Positions 7,891-16,521 of a DNA stretch of 64,000 bases are shown here, in pieces. A program made the translations under genes and the position numbers. The stretch is from Sphingomonas parva (ex Maeng et al. 2020). GTDB taxonomy: Bacteria > Pseudomonadota > Alphaproteobacteria > Sphingomonadales > Sphingomonadaceae. Below the pieces are notes generated by a model. It was given only the letters and a program-made list of their open reading frames with translations, ran no database searches and was not told the DNA's origin. The DNA lies in the NCBI RefSeq assembly GCF_004564275.1, contig NZ_SPDV01000001.1, positions 62,001-126,000 on the forward strand, in the 5' to 3' direction. The first letter of the stretch is position 1. Every line of letters begins with the position of its first letter.

Positions 7891-9207
7891 TCAGAAGGGC
7901 TCGTCTCCCGGCACGGGGGCGGGGCGGTGCGAAGGCGCGTGCGGAGGCTCGATGTCCACCGGCTCGAGAGGATCGAGCTGGCCCTCCCAGCGCGCGACCA
8001 CGGTGCTGGCGACGGCGTTGCCGACGACGTTGGTCGCCGAGCGGCCCATGTCGAGGAAATGGTCGATGGCGAGGATCAGCAGCAGGCCGGCCTCGGGGAT
8101 GTTGAACTGCGACAGGGTGGCGGTGATGACCACCAGGCTGGCGCGCGGCACGCCGGCGACGCCCTTCGAGGTGATCATCAGCGTCAGGAGCATCAATATC
8201 TCCTGACCCCAGGTCAGATCGATCCCGTAGGCCTGCGCGATGAAGATCGTCGCGAAGGTCATGTACATCATCGAGCCGTCGAGATTGAACGAATAGCCGA
8301 GCGGCAGGACGAAGCTGGCGATCCGCGGCGGCACCCCGAACCGATCGAGCGCCTCCAGCGTGCGCGGGAAGGCGGCCTCGGACGAAGCGGTCGAGAAAGC
8401 GAGCACGATCGGATCGCGGATGTAGCGGACCAGCAGGCCGGTGCGGCGGCCGACGATCAGGAAGCACATCCCGATCAGCAGCGCCCAGAGCAGCACCAGG
8501 CCGAGGTAGAAGGTGCTCATGAAATAGCCGTAGGTGCCGAGGATCGACGGACCGCGCTGCGCGATCGTTGCGGTCACCGCCGCGAACACGGCCACCGGCG
8601 CGAAGCGCATGACATAATCGGTGACCTGCAGCATCACCTTGACCAGGGCCTCGACCGCACGAACCAGCGGCCGGGCCGGCTCGCCCACCGCGGTGATCGC
8701 GACCCCGACGAACAATGAGAAGACGACGATCTGGAGGATGTCGTTGCTGGCCATCGCGCCGATCATCGATTCCGGGAAGATGTGCGCCACGAACTTGGCG
8801 AAGTCGAAGGCCGAGCGGTCGACGCCCGCCGAGGCGTCGGCCGGGGGCAAGGGCAGGCCGAGACCCGTGCCGGGTTCGAACACCGTCACGAGGAGCAGGC
8901 CGAGTGTCAGCGAGACGAGGCTGGCGCAGAGGAACCAGCCGATCGCCTTGACGCCGACCCTGCCGAGCGCCGCGGTATCGCCCATGTGCGCGATGCCGAC
9001 GACGAGCGTGGAGAAGACCAGCGGCGCGATGATCATCTTGATCAGGTGCAGGAAGATCGTCGTCGGGATGGAGATGTAGCCGGCGATCGTCTTGAGCTGC
9101 TCGTCGCCCGCGGGCGTGCCGCCGCCGAGCCCGAAGTTCAGGCCCCAGCCGACAATGATGCCGAGCACGAGGCCGGCGAGGATGAAATAGGTCAGGCGTT
9201 TCGCCAC
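7891..9207 (-). CDS. Dicarboxylate/amino acid:cation symporter (DAACS family)
   Basis: A 438-aa inner-membrane secondary transporter of the GltP/DctA family, taking up C4-dicarboxylates or acidic amino acids with Na+ or H+. Family signatures are present: the re-entrant loop TASSEAAFPRTLEAL, GYSFNLDGSMMYMT in helix 7, and SATNVVGNAVAS in helix 8. The TASSE form leans towards dicarboxylate transporters. The likely start is GTG 9207, with GGGGGAG six bases ahead, giving VAKRLTYFILAGLV; an ATG at 9255 would add 16 polar residues. It is convergent with the M24 gene across a 20-bp palindrome. Confidence 0.92.
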   Translation of the reverse strand: MAKRLTYFILAGLVLGIIVGWGLNFGLGGGTPAGDEQLKTIAGYISIPTTIFLHLIKMIIAPLVFSTLVVGIAHMGDTAALGRVGVKAIGWFLCASLVSLTLGLLLVTVFEPGTGLGLPLPPADASAGVDRSAFDFAKFVAHIFPESMIGAMASNDILQIVVFSLFVGVAITAVGEPARPLVRAVEALVKVMLQVTDYVMRFAPVAVFAAVTATIAQRGPSILGTYGYFMSTFYLGLVLLWALLIGMCFLIVGRRTGLLVRYIRDPIVLAFSTASSEAAFPRTLEALDRFGVPPRIASFVLPLGYSFNLDGSMMYMTFATIFIAQAYGIDLTWGQEILMLLTLMITSKGVAGVPRASLVVITATLSQFNIPEAGLLLILAIDHFLDMGRSATNVVGNAVASTVVARWEGQLDPLEPVDIEPPHAPSHRPAPVPGDEPF

Positions 9208-9389
9208 GAGCGGCTCCCCCCAGGATGTGCGGCCCGGCCTGCGCGGGCCGGGCATGTTGCAGCGATCCGTAGAGCAAGCAGCGGGGAAGGGGCAACGGGA
9301 TGTTGCCTTTCGCCGTCACACGCGCCGCCGAAGCGGCGTCTCGCCGATAAAGCGGCGGAGACGATCGCCTCCGCCGCTTCCCCCTTGGT

Positions 9390-11417
9390 TCAGGCGGGAA
9401 CGAGAACGTGCTGGACGACCTCGTCGGCGAGCTTGCCGTTGAGGTCTGCGAGATGATCGAACTCCGCCTGATAGGTCGCCAGACCCTGGCTCAGGGAGCG
9501 AAGCTCGGCGTCGAGGCCCTGCAGCTCCGCTTCCGGCAACAGCGCTTCGACCTTGTCCCAGCGCGACCAGCCCTCGCGCGTCGCCACTCCGAGCATCTGG
9601 CCCCGGCGGCTGGCGATGGCGGAGGTGATCCGTGACGTCGCGGTGGACGGAGAGAGGATCGTCACCCGGTGCACCGGCTCCAGCAGATGGGGCGAGGCGG
9701 CGGCGAGCGCCTCGGACATGGCGATCCGCCCGGCGGTTCGGAAGGCGATCTCCGAGCTGTCGACGCTGTGATAGCTGCCGTCGACCAAGGTGACCGCCAC
9801 GTCGACGACAGGGAAGCCGAGCGGCCCCTTCGCCATGGCATCGCGAACCCCCTGCTCGACCGCGGGGAACCACTGGCGCGGCACGACGCCGCCGCTGATC
9901 CGCTCGGAGAATTCGAAGCCCGAACCGCGGGGCAGGGGGTGCACCTCGATGACGACGTCGCCGAACTGCCCGTGCCCGCCGGACTGCTTCTTGTGGCGGC
10001 CGCGCTGCGTCACCGGCTTGCGGATCGACTCCTTGTAGCCGATCGCCGGCGGGCGCGAATCGACGGCGACGCCGTAGCGCCGCTTCAGCCGCGCCAGCGT
10101 CACCTTCAGATGCTCGTCGCTGATTCCGTGCAGCCGCGTCTCGTGCAGCGCCTCGTCCTGTTCCCAGCCGAGCGAAGGATCCTCCTCGCAGAGCTTGTGC
10201 AGCGCGGTGGAGAGCCGGACGTCGTCCTTACGGTCGGTGGTCGAGATCGCCAGCGCGTAGTTGGACGCGGCGCGATCGCCCGGCGAGGTCGCCGCGGGCG
10301 CGCGTCCGCGCCCCAGCCATTCGCCCGGGCCCACGCCTTCCGCCTTGGCGATGGCGACGACGTCGCCGGTCTCGCCACGCGCGAGCTTGGCCAGCTTTTC
10401 TCCCTGAACCGAGAAGAGGGTGCCGACGCGAACCGCAGTGCCGCCCGACGTGACCAGCTCAGTGCCCTCGGTGAGAGCGCCGCCGAAGACGCGGGCGAGG
10501 ACGAGCCGGCCCATCGACCCGGCGTGCGAGACCTTGAAGGCATAAGCGCAGTCGCCCGCTGCGCCGAGCCGCTCGGCGGCTGCTTCGGGCGCGGGCGCAT
10601 CGTGACGGAGCGCCTTCAGGAGGCGGCGCACGCCGAAACCGTTGAGCGCCGAGCCGAACAGTACGGGCACGACGAGATTCTCCCGCGTCTCGCGGGTGAG
10701 ATCGGCGAAGATCGTCTCGCGATCCGGCATCTCGTCCATGAGAAGCTGCTCGAGCAGGGAATCGTCATGGTCGGCGAGCTGTTCGAGCAGGTGATAGCGG
10801 TCCTGCGCCTCGCGATCAGCGAGATTGGCGGGGATGTCGACCGGCTCGGACGCCTTACCGAGCCGGTAGAGGAAGGCGCGTTCGAGCGCGAGATCGACGA
10901 AGCCGGTGATCTTCTCGCCGTCGCGGATAGGAATCTGGCGGGCGACGAGCGGCGACGAGCTCATCGGCTGCAGCGCCTCGAGCAGCTCGCGGATGCCGCC
11001 ACGGGCCTGATCGATCTTGTTGACGAAGATGAGGTGGGGAACCCGCATCGCCTCCAGCCGGCGGAGCGCCGGCTCGGCGAGATGGGCACGGGCGGCGTCT
11101 GGATCGATCACGACCACCGCGAGGTCCGCCGCGGCGATGGCGAGATCTCCGTCGGCCGCAAAGCCAACGGACCCGGGCGTGTCGACGATGGCGAAGCGAT
11201 CGCCGAGGAATTCCAGGTTCGTCAGGTTGATCTCGGTCGAGCCGCGGCGGGCCCGTGCCTCGGCGCTCGCATCGCCGACGCTGTTGCCGTTTTCGACGCT
11301 GCCCTGACGGTCGATCGCGCCGGCCGCGAACAGCAGAGCCTCGGCGAGGCTCGTCTTTCCCGCGCCGCCCGGTCCAACGAGCGCAATCGTCCTGGTGCCA
11401 ACCGATCTTTCGGGCAT
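9390..11417 (-). CDS. EF-G-like translational GTPase (FusA2 type)
   Basis: A 675-aa protein with the domain order of elongation factor G. P-loop GPGGAGKT is at 15-22, DTPG at 79-82 and NKID at 133-136; the domain IV/V remainder includes KKQSGGHGQFGDVVIEV. It differs from canonical EF-G: the residue after DTPG is serine (position 83), where EF-G and other translational GTPases have the catalytic histidine, and the following VDF is VGF. This places it with the EF-G-like paralogues of unknown role rather than the housekeeping fusA. ATG 11417 is preceded by GGAGG. The gene appears monocistronic. Confidence 0.88.
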   Translation of the reverse strand: MPERSVGTRTIALVGPGGAGKTSLAEALLFAAGAIDRQGSVENGNSVGDASAEARARRGSTEINLTNLEFLGDRFAIVDTPGSVGFAADGDLAIAAADLAVVVIDPDAARAHLAEPALRRLEAMRVPHLIFVNKIDQARGGIRELLEALQPMSSSPLVARQIPIRDGEKITGFVDLALERAFLYRLGKASEPVDIPANLADREAQDRYHLLEQLADHDDSLLEQLLMDEMPDRETIFADLTRETRENLVVPVLFGSALNGFGVRRLLKALRHDAPAPEAAAERLGAAGDCAYAFKVSHAGSMGRLVLARVFGGALTEGTELVTSGGTAVRVGTLFSVQGEKLAKLARGETGDVVAIAKAEGVGPGEWLGRGRAPAATSPGDRAASNYALAISTTDRKDDVRLSTALHKLCEEDPSLGWEQDEALHETRLHGISDEHLKVTLARLKRRYGVAVDSRPPAIGYKESIRKPVTQRGRHKKQSGGHGQFGDVVIEVHPLPRGSGFEFSERISGGVVPRQWFPAVEQGVRDAMAKGPLGFPVVDVAVTLVDGSYHSVDSSEIAFRTAGRIAMSEALAAASPHLLEPVHRVTILSPSTATSRITSAIASRRGQMLGVATREGWSRWDKVEALLPEAELQGLDAELRSLSQGLATYQAEFDHLADLNGKLADEVVQHVLVPA

Positions 11418-11452
11418 GAGCTTTCCTCCGTTCGCTGGCGCGACACGCGGAA

Positions 11453-11468
11453 AAGCGCATGCGCGCTT
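11453..11468. repeat. Short palindrome in the divergent region
   Basis: AAGCGC-ATGC-GCGCTT, perfect 6-bp arms, 36 bases upstream of the EF-G-like gene start. It could be an operator or part of its leader; nothing else identifies it. Confidence 0.3.
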
Positions 11469-11541
11469 GGACCGGCGGAGACTCCTCTTATTCGGCCGCA
11501 AGCGCAAGCGAGTCGCGCTGCCGGAGAACACGCGCCGCCTC

Positions 11542-11567
11542 GGAACGAGGCCGCCCTGTCGCGGGTT
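11542..11567 (+). promoter_or_regulatory. Candidate EcfG (general stress) promoter
   Basis: GGAAC at 11542-11546, 18 bases, then GTT at 11565-11567. This matches the alphaproteobacterial general-stress sigma factor consensus GGAAC-N16/18-GTT. The expected transcription start would be about 40 bases ahead of the gene at 11615. Confidence 0.5.
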
Positions 11568-11614
11568 TAGACGCGCAGCGGAATTGCCGCTCAGTGCTCC
11601 GGTGGAGATTGCTT

Positions 11615-12166
11615 ATGTCCCTCAAGACCCTGGCGACGCTGGCGTGCCTCTCGCTCGTCGGCACGGCCGGCGGCGTGTGGCTCGGCGGAGCGGCGGTCGG
11701 CGAGATCGACCCGTTCTTCTTCTCGGTGCCCGAAAGCAGCTTCGTCAGCGACCGAATGGCCTATCGCAGCCCGGATTGGACCGAGGTCCAGATCGGCGAG
11801 TACGAGCAGGAAGGCCTCAACGCCGGGATCGGCCAGGGCCCGATGCCGGGCGCCGTCTATGCGTCTCCCGCGGTCGCGACCTATGGTGAAAGCTGGGCGA
11901 GCGCTGCCGAGGACGCCGCCGCGGACAGGACGGCCCCGGCGACCGCATGGCGGCCCCGCGAGGAGCCCGCGCGCGCCTGGACGCCGCCAGAGGAGCCGGT
12001 GCGGGTCTGGCGCGCACGCGGGCAGTTGCCCGAGGATCGCGAGGCCGAGTGGCAGCAGGTCGAGCGCTATGCCAGCTACCGCATCGCCGATGAACCAGTG
12101 GCGGCGGAAGAGCCGGACCCCGAACCGGAAATCTATGCGGCCGCCCAGGAGATCGGCGCCGAATAA
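11615..12166 (+). CDS. Exported or membrane-anchored protein of unknown function
   Basis: A 183-aa product. Its N-terminus [28 protein letters not shown] is a signal peptide or membrane anchor. The remainder is acidic and rich in P, E, A and W, with a repeated pattern [11 protein letters not shown] / [11 protein letters not shown] around residues 112-130 that suggests an extended periplasmic tether. ATG 11615 is supported by GGTGGAG seven bases ahead. I do not recognise the family. A candidate EcfG promoter lies about 48 bases upstream, so a role in the cell-envelope stress response is possible but unproven. Confidence 0.7.
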   Translation: MSLKTLATLACLSLVGTAGGVWLGGAAVGEIDPFFFSVPESSFVSDRMAYRSPDWTEVQIGEYEQEGLNAGIGQGPMPGAVYASPAVATYGESWASAAEDAAADRTAPATAWRPREEPARAWTPPEEPVRVWRARGQLPEDREAEWQQVERYASYRIADEPVAAEEPDPEPEIYAAAQEIGAE

Positions 12167-12201
12167 GCCGACGCGCCTCGGCCGAGCACCGGACGCGGCG
12201 C

Positions 12202-12230
12202 TTGCCCGGGCGGGGCGCCTCCCTTACATC
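12202..12230 (+). promoter_or_regulatory. Candidate alaS promoter, possibly leaderless
   Basis: TTGCCC (12202-12207), 17 bases, then TACATC (12225-12230). The start would fall at or next to the ATG at 12238, and no Shine-Dalgarno sequence is present. Elements are only moderate matches to consensus. Confidence 0.3.
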
Positions 12231-12237
12231 GCGCGGC

Positions 12238-14901
12238 ATGACCTCGACCAACGACATCCGCCGCTCTTTCCTCGACTATTTCGGCCGCGAGGGGCATCAG
12301 ATCGTGCCTTCCGCGCCGCTGGTGCCGCAGAACGATCCGACGCTGATGTTCGTCAACGCGGGCATGGTTCCTTTCAAGAACGTGTTCACCGGCCTGGAGA
12401 AGCGTCCTTATTCGACCGCCACTTCGTCGCAGAAGTGCGTCCGCGCCGGCGGCAAGCACAATGATCTCGACAATGTCGGTTACACGGCGCGGCACCACAC
12501 CTTCTTCGAGATGCTCGGCAATTTCTCGTTCGGCGACTATTTCAAGGAGCAGGCGATCAGCCATGCCTGGACGCTGATCACCCGCGAATGGGGGATCTCG
12601 CCCGATCGGCTGACCGCGACCGTCTACCACACCGACGACGAGGCCTATGAGCTCTGGCGCAAGATCGCCGGGCTGCCGGAGAGCCGGATCATCCGCATTG
12701 CGACCAAGGACAATTTCTGGGCGATGGGCGACAGCGGCCCGTGCGGCCCCTGCTCGGAGATCTTCTTCGATCACGGCGATCACATCCCCGGCGGCCCTCC
12801 CGGAAGCCCGGACGAGGACGGGGACCGGTTCGTCGAGATCTGGAACCTGGTGTTCATGCAATATGAGCAGGAGGACAATCAGATCGTCCGCGACCTGCCG
12901 CGGCCATCGATCGACACCGGCATGGGCCTGGAGCGCGTCGCCGCCGTCCTGCAGGGCGTCCACGACAATTACGACACGGACACGTTCCGCGCGCTGATCC
13001 AGGCCTCCAGCGAGCTGACCCGCACCGAGACGACCGGCGTCCGCCAGGCGAGCCACCGCGTCATCGCCGACCATCTGCGCGCCTCCGGTTTCCTGATCGC
13101 CGACGGCGTTCTCCCGGCCAACGAGGGCCGCGGCTATGTCCTGCGCCGGATCATGCGCCGCGCCATGCGCCACGCCCACATCCTCGGCGCGAGCGAGCCC
13201 TTGATGTGGCGCCTTGTGCCGGCGCTGACTGCCGAGATGGGCGCGGCCTATCCCGAGCTGGTTCGCGCCCAGCCGCTGATCGAGGAGACGCTGAAGCTGG
13301 AGGAGACGCGGTTCCGCCAGACGCTCGACAAGGGCCTGCGCCTGCTCGATGAGGCGACGGCCGGCATGGCGGCGGGCGATACGCTCGCCGGCGACGTCGC
13401 CTTCCGCCTCTACGACACCTACGGCTTTCCCTACGACCTCACCGAGGATGCGCTTCGCGCCCAGGGCTTCGGCGTCGACCGCTCCGGCTTCGACGCCGCC
13501 ATGGCAGAGCAGAAGGCCGCGGCGCGCGCCGCGTGGAAGGGCTCGGGCGACAAGGCCTCGGACGATCTGTGGTTCGACATCGCCGAGGAGCATGGCGCCA
13601 CCGATTTCACCGGCTACTCCGGCCACGAGGGCGAGGGCCAGGTGATCGCCATCGTCAAGGACGGCGCGCGGGTCGACAGCGCCGCCGCCGGAGACAAGGT
13701 GGTGATCGTCACCAACCAGACGCCGTTTTACGGCGAGAGCGGCGGGCAGATGGGCGACGCCGGCACGATCGAGAACGACGCCGGCCTGAAGGCCCAGGTC
13801 TCCGACACGTCGAAGCCGCTCGGGCGGCTGCACGCCCACCACGCGACGATCGCCGAGGGATCGGTGAAGGTGGGCGATGCCGTGAAGCTGGTCGTCGATG
13901 CCGAGCGGCGCGGCCGCGTCCGCGCCAACCACAGCGCCACCCACCTGCTCCATGCGGCGCTGCGCCACCGGCTCGGCGGTCACGTCACGCAAAAGGGCTC
14001 GCTGGTGGCGCCGGATCGCTTCCGTTTCGACTTCTCCCACCCCAAGGCGCTGAGCGCCGAGGACATCGCCGCGATCGAGGCCGAAGTGAACGCGCACATC
14101 CGCGAGAACGACGCTGTCACCACCCGGCTGATGAGCCCGGACGAGGCGATTGCCGCCGGTGCCATGGCCCTGTTCGGCGAGAAATATGGCGACGAGGTCC
14201 GCGTGCTCTCGATGGGCCGGGGTGGCGAGGGCAGCTATTCGGTCGAGCTGTGCGGCGGCACCCACGTGTCGGCCCTCGGCGACATCGCCTTGTTCAAGAT
14301 CATCGGCGAGAGCGCGGTGGCGGCCGGCGTGCGCCGCATCGAGGCGCTGACCGGCGAGGCCGCGCGCCAGTGGCTGACCGAACGCGAGAACCGCCTGAAG
14401 GAAGCCGCTTCGGCGCTGAAGGCGGCGCCGGAGGAAGTGCCGGCCCGCGTCGCCAGCCTGATCGAGGAACGGCGCCGGCTGGAGCGCGAGCTCGCCGAGG
14501 CGAAGAAGGCGCTGGCGCTCGGCGGCGGCGCCGGCAAGGCCGAGGCACACGGTCCCGAGCAGATCGGCGGCCATGGCTTCATCGGCCAGGTGATCGATGG
14601 CATGGATCCGAAGGCGCTTCGCGGCCTGGTCGACGACGCCAAGAAGCGCGTCGGTTCGGGCGTGGTGGCGCTGGTCGCGGTCAATGACGGCCGCGCCAGC
14701 GTGGCGGTGGGCGTCACCGACGATCTCGCCGGGCAGCGCAACGCCGTCGATCTCGTCCGCCGCGCCGTCGAGGCGCTCGGCGGCCAGGGCGGCGGCGGTC
14801 GTCCGGACATGGCGCAAGGCGGCGGTCCGGACGGCAGCAAGGGCGCGGACGCGCTGCAGGCGGTGCGCGAAGCTTTGCAAGCCGAGGCGGTCGCCGCCTG
14901 A
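12238..14901 (+). CDS. alaS: Alanine--tRNA ligase
   Basis: An 887-aa class II synthetase that charges tRNA-Ala. The N-terminal catalytic core is recognised by [20 protein letters not shown] and [15 protein letters not shown]. The editing domain carries the zinc/hydrolysis motifs NHSATHLLH and CGGTHV, and the C-Ala domain follows a coiled linker rich in E, R and A. Length equals the family norm. The start at 12238 matches the conserved N-terminus; no ribosome-binding site is visible ahead of it, which together with the promoter-like elements suggests a leaderless mRNA. Confidence 0.98.
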   Translation: MTSTNDIRRSFLDYFGREGHQIVPSAPLVPQNDPTLMFVNAGMVPFKNVFTGLEKRPYSTATSSQKCVRAGGKHNDLDNVGYTARHHTFFEMLGNFSFGDYFKEQAISHAWTLITREWGISPDRLTATVYHTDDEAYELWRKIAGLPESRIIRIATKDNFWAMGDSGPCGPCSEIFFDHGDHIPGGPPGSPDEDGDRFVEIWNLVFMQYEQEDNQIVRDLPRPSIDTGMGLERVAAVLQGVHDNYDTDTFRALIQASSELTRTETTGVRQASHRVIADHLRASGFLIADGVLPANEGRGYVLRRIMRRAMRHAHILGASEPLMWRLVPALTAEMGAAYPELVRAQPLIEETLKLEETRFRQTLDKGLRLLDEATAGMAAGDTLAGDVAFRLYDTYGFPYDLTEDALRAQGFGVDRSGFDAAMAEQKAAARAAWKGSGDKASDDLWFDIAEEHGATDFTGYSGHEGEGQVIAIVKDGARVDSAAAGDKVVIVTNQTPFYGESGGQMGDAGTIENDAGLKAQVSDTSKPLGRLHAHHATIAEGSVKVGDAVKLVVDAERRGRVRANHSATHLLHAALRHRLGGHVTQKGSLVAPDRFRFDFSHPKALSAEDIAAIEAEVNAHIRENDAVTTRLMSPDEAIAAGAMALFGEKYGDEVRVLSMGRGGEGSYSVELCGGTHVSALGDIALFKIIGESAVAAGVRRIEALTGEAARQWLTERENRLKEAASALKAAPEEVPARVASLIEERRRLERELAEAKKALALGGGAGKAEAHGPEQIGGHGFIGQVIDGMDPKALRGLVDDAKKRVGSGVVALVAVNDGRASVAVGVTDDLAGQRNAVDLVRRAVEALGGQGGGGRPDMAQGGGPDGSKGADALQAVREALQAEAVAA

Positions 14902-14923
14902 ACGGCGTGCCCGCCATGATCTT

Positions 14924-14941
14924 TGTCGCCAAATGGCGACA
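14924..14941 (+). terminator. Hairpin after alaS
   Basis: TGTCGCC-aaat-GGCGACA, a 7-bp perfect stem starting 22 bases after the alaS stop. No U-tract follows. A second, bulged hairpin (GCGATC...GATCGC with inner CTCC/GGAG) lies at 14974-15001. Confidence 0.4.
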
Positions 14942-15065
14942 CCATCAGTGTGACTGCGGTGGTAACGCCGCGCGCGATCGCCTCCAGCTTGGAGGGATCG
15001 CGAGCGCGCGACCAAGTGCGGGCGAGTACAGGCGCCGCCTTCGTCTCCGGGCATCTTTGCGGCCG

Positions 15066-15094
15066 ATTGACCGCGGTTCTCGCGAGGCGTAATC
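15066..15094 (+). promoter_or_regulatory. Candidate sigma-70 promoter of the kinase/lyase operon
   Basis: TTGACC (15066-15071), 17 bases, TAATCT (15089-15094). The -35 matches five of six consensus bases and the -10 three. The predicted start near 15101 leaves a leader of about 90 bases with two alternative hairpins. Confidence 0.45.
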
Positions 15095-15129
15095 TGAAGG
15101 CTTGGGGACTATGCCGTTGCATTGCGCGA

Positions 15130-15154
15130 CCTGACGCCTGTCAGGCCGACAGGC
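15130..15154 (+). promoter_or_regulatory. Two mutually exclusive leader hairpins
   Basis: CCTGAC-gcct-GTCAGG (15130-15145) and GCCTGTC-aggcc-GACAGGC (15136-15154) share the bases GCCTGTCAGG, so only one can form at a time. They end 37 bases ahead of the first gene of the operon. Confidence 0.4.
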
Positions 15155-15191
15155 AGTCCCTGTGCACCGGCCGATGCGACGGGAGGTCGCT

Positions 15192-15776
15192 ATGCCGACA
15201 CGTTTCACCCGACATGATTTCCTGATCAAGGACCTCGCAGTCACGATCGCCAACGGCGGCGGCGGCGCCGGCACCTGGATGCCCGGACCCGATGACGAGA
15301 CTCCGCCCACGCCGATCTCGCCGATCGCCAGCGTGATCGCGAACATGGACCTGATCGAGATGGTGCGCGCCACCATGGCGGACGCGATCAAGGCGAAGAA
15401 GTTCGACGAGATCGGCCGCGCCTTCGCCAGCGACGATCCCGGCGGCAATCTGGCGATCCGCACGGCGATCCAGGAAGTGGGGCGGGCGGTCGTCGCCAGT
15501 GCGGCTTATGCCGGCCTGCGTGGCGGCTCGGCCGGCATGCCCAACCCCGATTGCGGCGGCACCTCGCTCGAGACGATCCCGCCCACTCTCACTCCCGTCG
15601 TCCATATCGGGCGGGCAATGCATCGCGTGACCGACCTGCCGCGGCTGCGCCGACAGCTCGAGCAGACGGTCGACTATCTCGACAAGACCGCGGCTGCGCA
15701 GGCGCCGCGCGGCGCCGAGGTCGCTGCGGTCAGAACCCAGCTCGAGGGCGCCCTCAAGGCGCTTCCGGTCCGCTAG
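15192..15776 (+). CDS. Unknown 194-aa protein, candidate substrate of the kinase/lyase pair
   Basis: First gene of a three-gene operon; ATG 15192 has GGGAGG five bases ahead. No family was recognised. What is visible: an N-terminal block TRHDFLIKDLAVTI, then GGGGAGTW and a proline-rich PTPISP stretch, a helical middle part, a Gly/Ser/Thr-rich stretch with the only cysteine (Cys121, in PNPDCGGTSLETIPPTLTP), and a helical, charged C-terminus. The leader-like N-terminus, the Ser/Thr-rich stretch with one cysteine and the downstream modifying enzymes make it a candidate precursor or substrate. It is longer than most RiPP precursors, so an accessory role is equally possible. Confidence 0.75.
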   Translation: MPTRFTRHDFLIKDLAVTIANGGGGAGTWMPGPDDETPPTPISPIASVIANMDLIEMVRATMADAIKAKKFDEIGRAFASDDPGGNLAIRTAIQEVGRAVVASAAYAGLRGGSAGMPNPDCGGTSLETIPPTLTPVVHIGRAMHRVTDLPRLRRQLEQTVDYLDKTAAAQAPRGAEVAAVRTQLEGALKALPVR

Positions 15777-15789
15777 GCGGGGCGGAGAC

Positions 15790-16521
15790 GTGACCGGCCG
15801 CCTGGCGGGACTGTCGCTGGCGGGTCTGCGGCTGGCTGCCGCAGGCCTGCCGGCGCCGTCGGAAACCCTCGCCAGGCGGCTCTACCGCTTCGGTACCTAT
15901 CCGCGCGGCCCGGCGATCGAGCGAGACTTCGGGCTCGACGACGAGCCGATGTCCGTGCTCGGCCTGGCGCGCGGCGGCAGCGCCCGGCGATGCCTGGAGG
16001 CGGCGTTCGAGGCGACGAGCTTCCCCGGCTGGTTCTCCTTCGCGCGCGGCGATGCGCCGCGCGTCGTGGCGACGTGCAAGCTCTACGTCAGCCCGCTGCC
16101 GCAGGCGCTTCCGGGAGCGTTCCCGGTGGTGGCGGAGGCGTTCGCGGGCGGCGGCGTGCGCTCGTTCAAGGTGGGCAGGGGCCTGGAAGGCCTGCTGCGG
16201 CCGGACAAGATCGTCGCCTATTTCGACGACCCAGGCCATCTCCGCGAGGTCGCCCGCACCCTGGGCGCGTTGCTGAGCGGCTGCCCGGCCCAGGGCACGC
16301 CCTTTACGGCAGACCTCGGCGGCGATGGACTGCTGTCGTGGGGCGCCGATCCTGCCGGCGGCGAGGGCGGCGTCAGCTGGCGAAGCTGGATCACGCGCCG
16401 GCTCGCGGCAGGGCTGACGCAGGCGGGGCCGGCGGACCCCGTCAGCGCTGCGCTTCGCGACATCGCGCAGGCCGGAGTCGATCCGGTGCGCTGGGCGCCG
16501 GCCGGGGGCTCGCTGCAATGA
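15790..16521 (+). CDS. HopA1-like phospho-lyase family protein (putative)
   Basis: A 243-aa protein starting at GTG 15790, 13 bases after the upstream stop. The central part resembles HopA1-type effectors and LanY-type lyases of class V lanthipeptide systems: ATCKLYVSPLPQALP (Lys97), GGVRSFKVGRG (Lys127), LLRPDKIVAYF (Arg137, Asp139, Lys140) and GTPFTADLGGDGLLSWGADP. In those relatives, lysines catalyse beta-elimination of phosphate from phospho-Ser/Thr, leaving dehydro amino acids. Its stop overlaps the kinase start (ATGA), which fits a kinase/lyase pair. The family call is from remembered motif similarity and needs a profile search. Confidence 0.6.
   Translation: MTGRLAGLSLAGLRLAAAGLPAPSETLARRLYRFGTYPRGPAIERDFGLDDEPMSVLGLARGGSARRCLEAAFEATSFPGWFSFARGDAPRVVATCKLYVSPLPQALPGAFPVVAEAFAGGGVRSFKVGRGLEGLLRPDKIVAYFDDPGHLREVARTLGALLSGCPAQGTPFTADLGGDGLLSWGADPAGGEGGVSWRSWITRRLAAGLTQAGPADPVSAALRDIAQAGVDPVRWAPAGGSLQ

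Noticed and set aside
9390-11417. Housekeeping elongation factor G (fusA)
   Set aside because: The G3 motif lacks the catalytic histidine and there are no rpsL/rpsG/tuf neighbours.
12133-15054. A 973-codon frame antisense to alaS
   Set aside because: Same high-GC shadow effect; no ribosome-binding site or domain.
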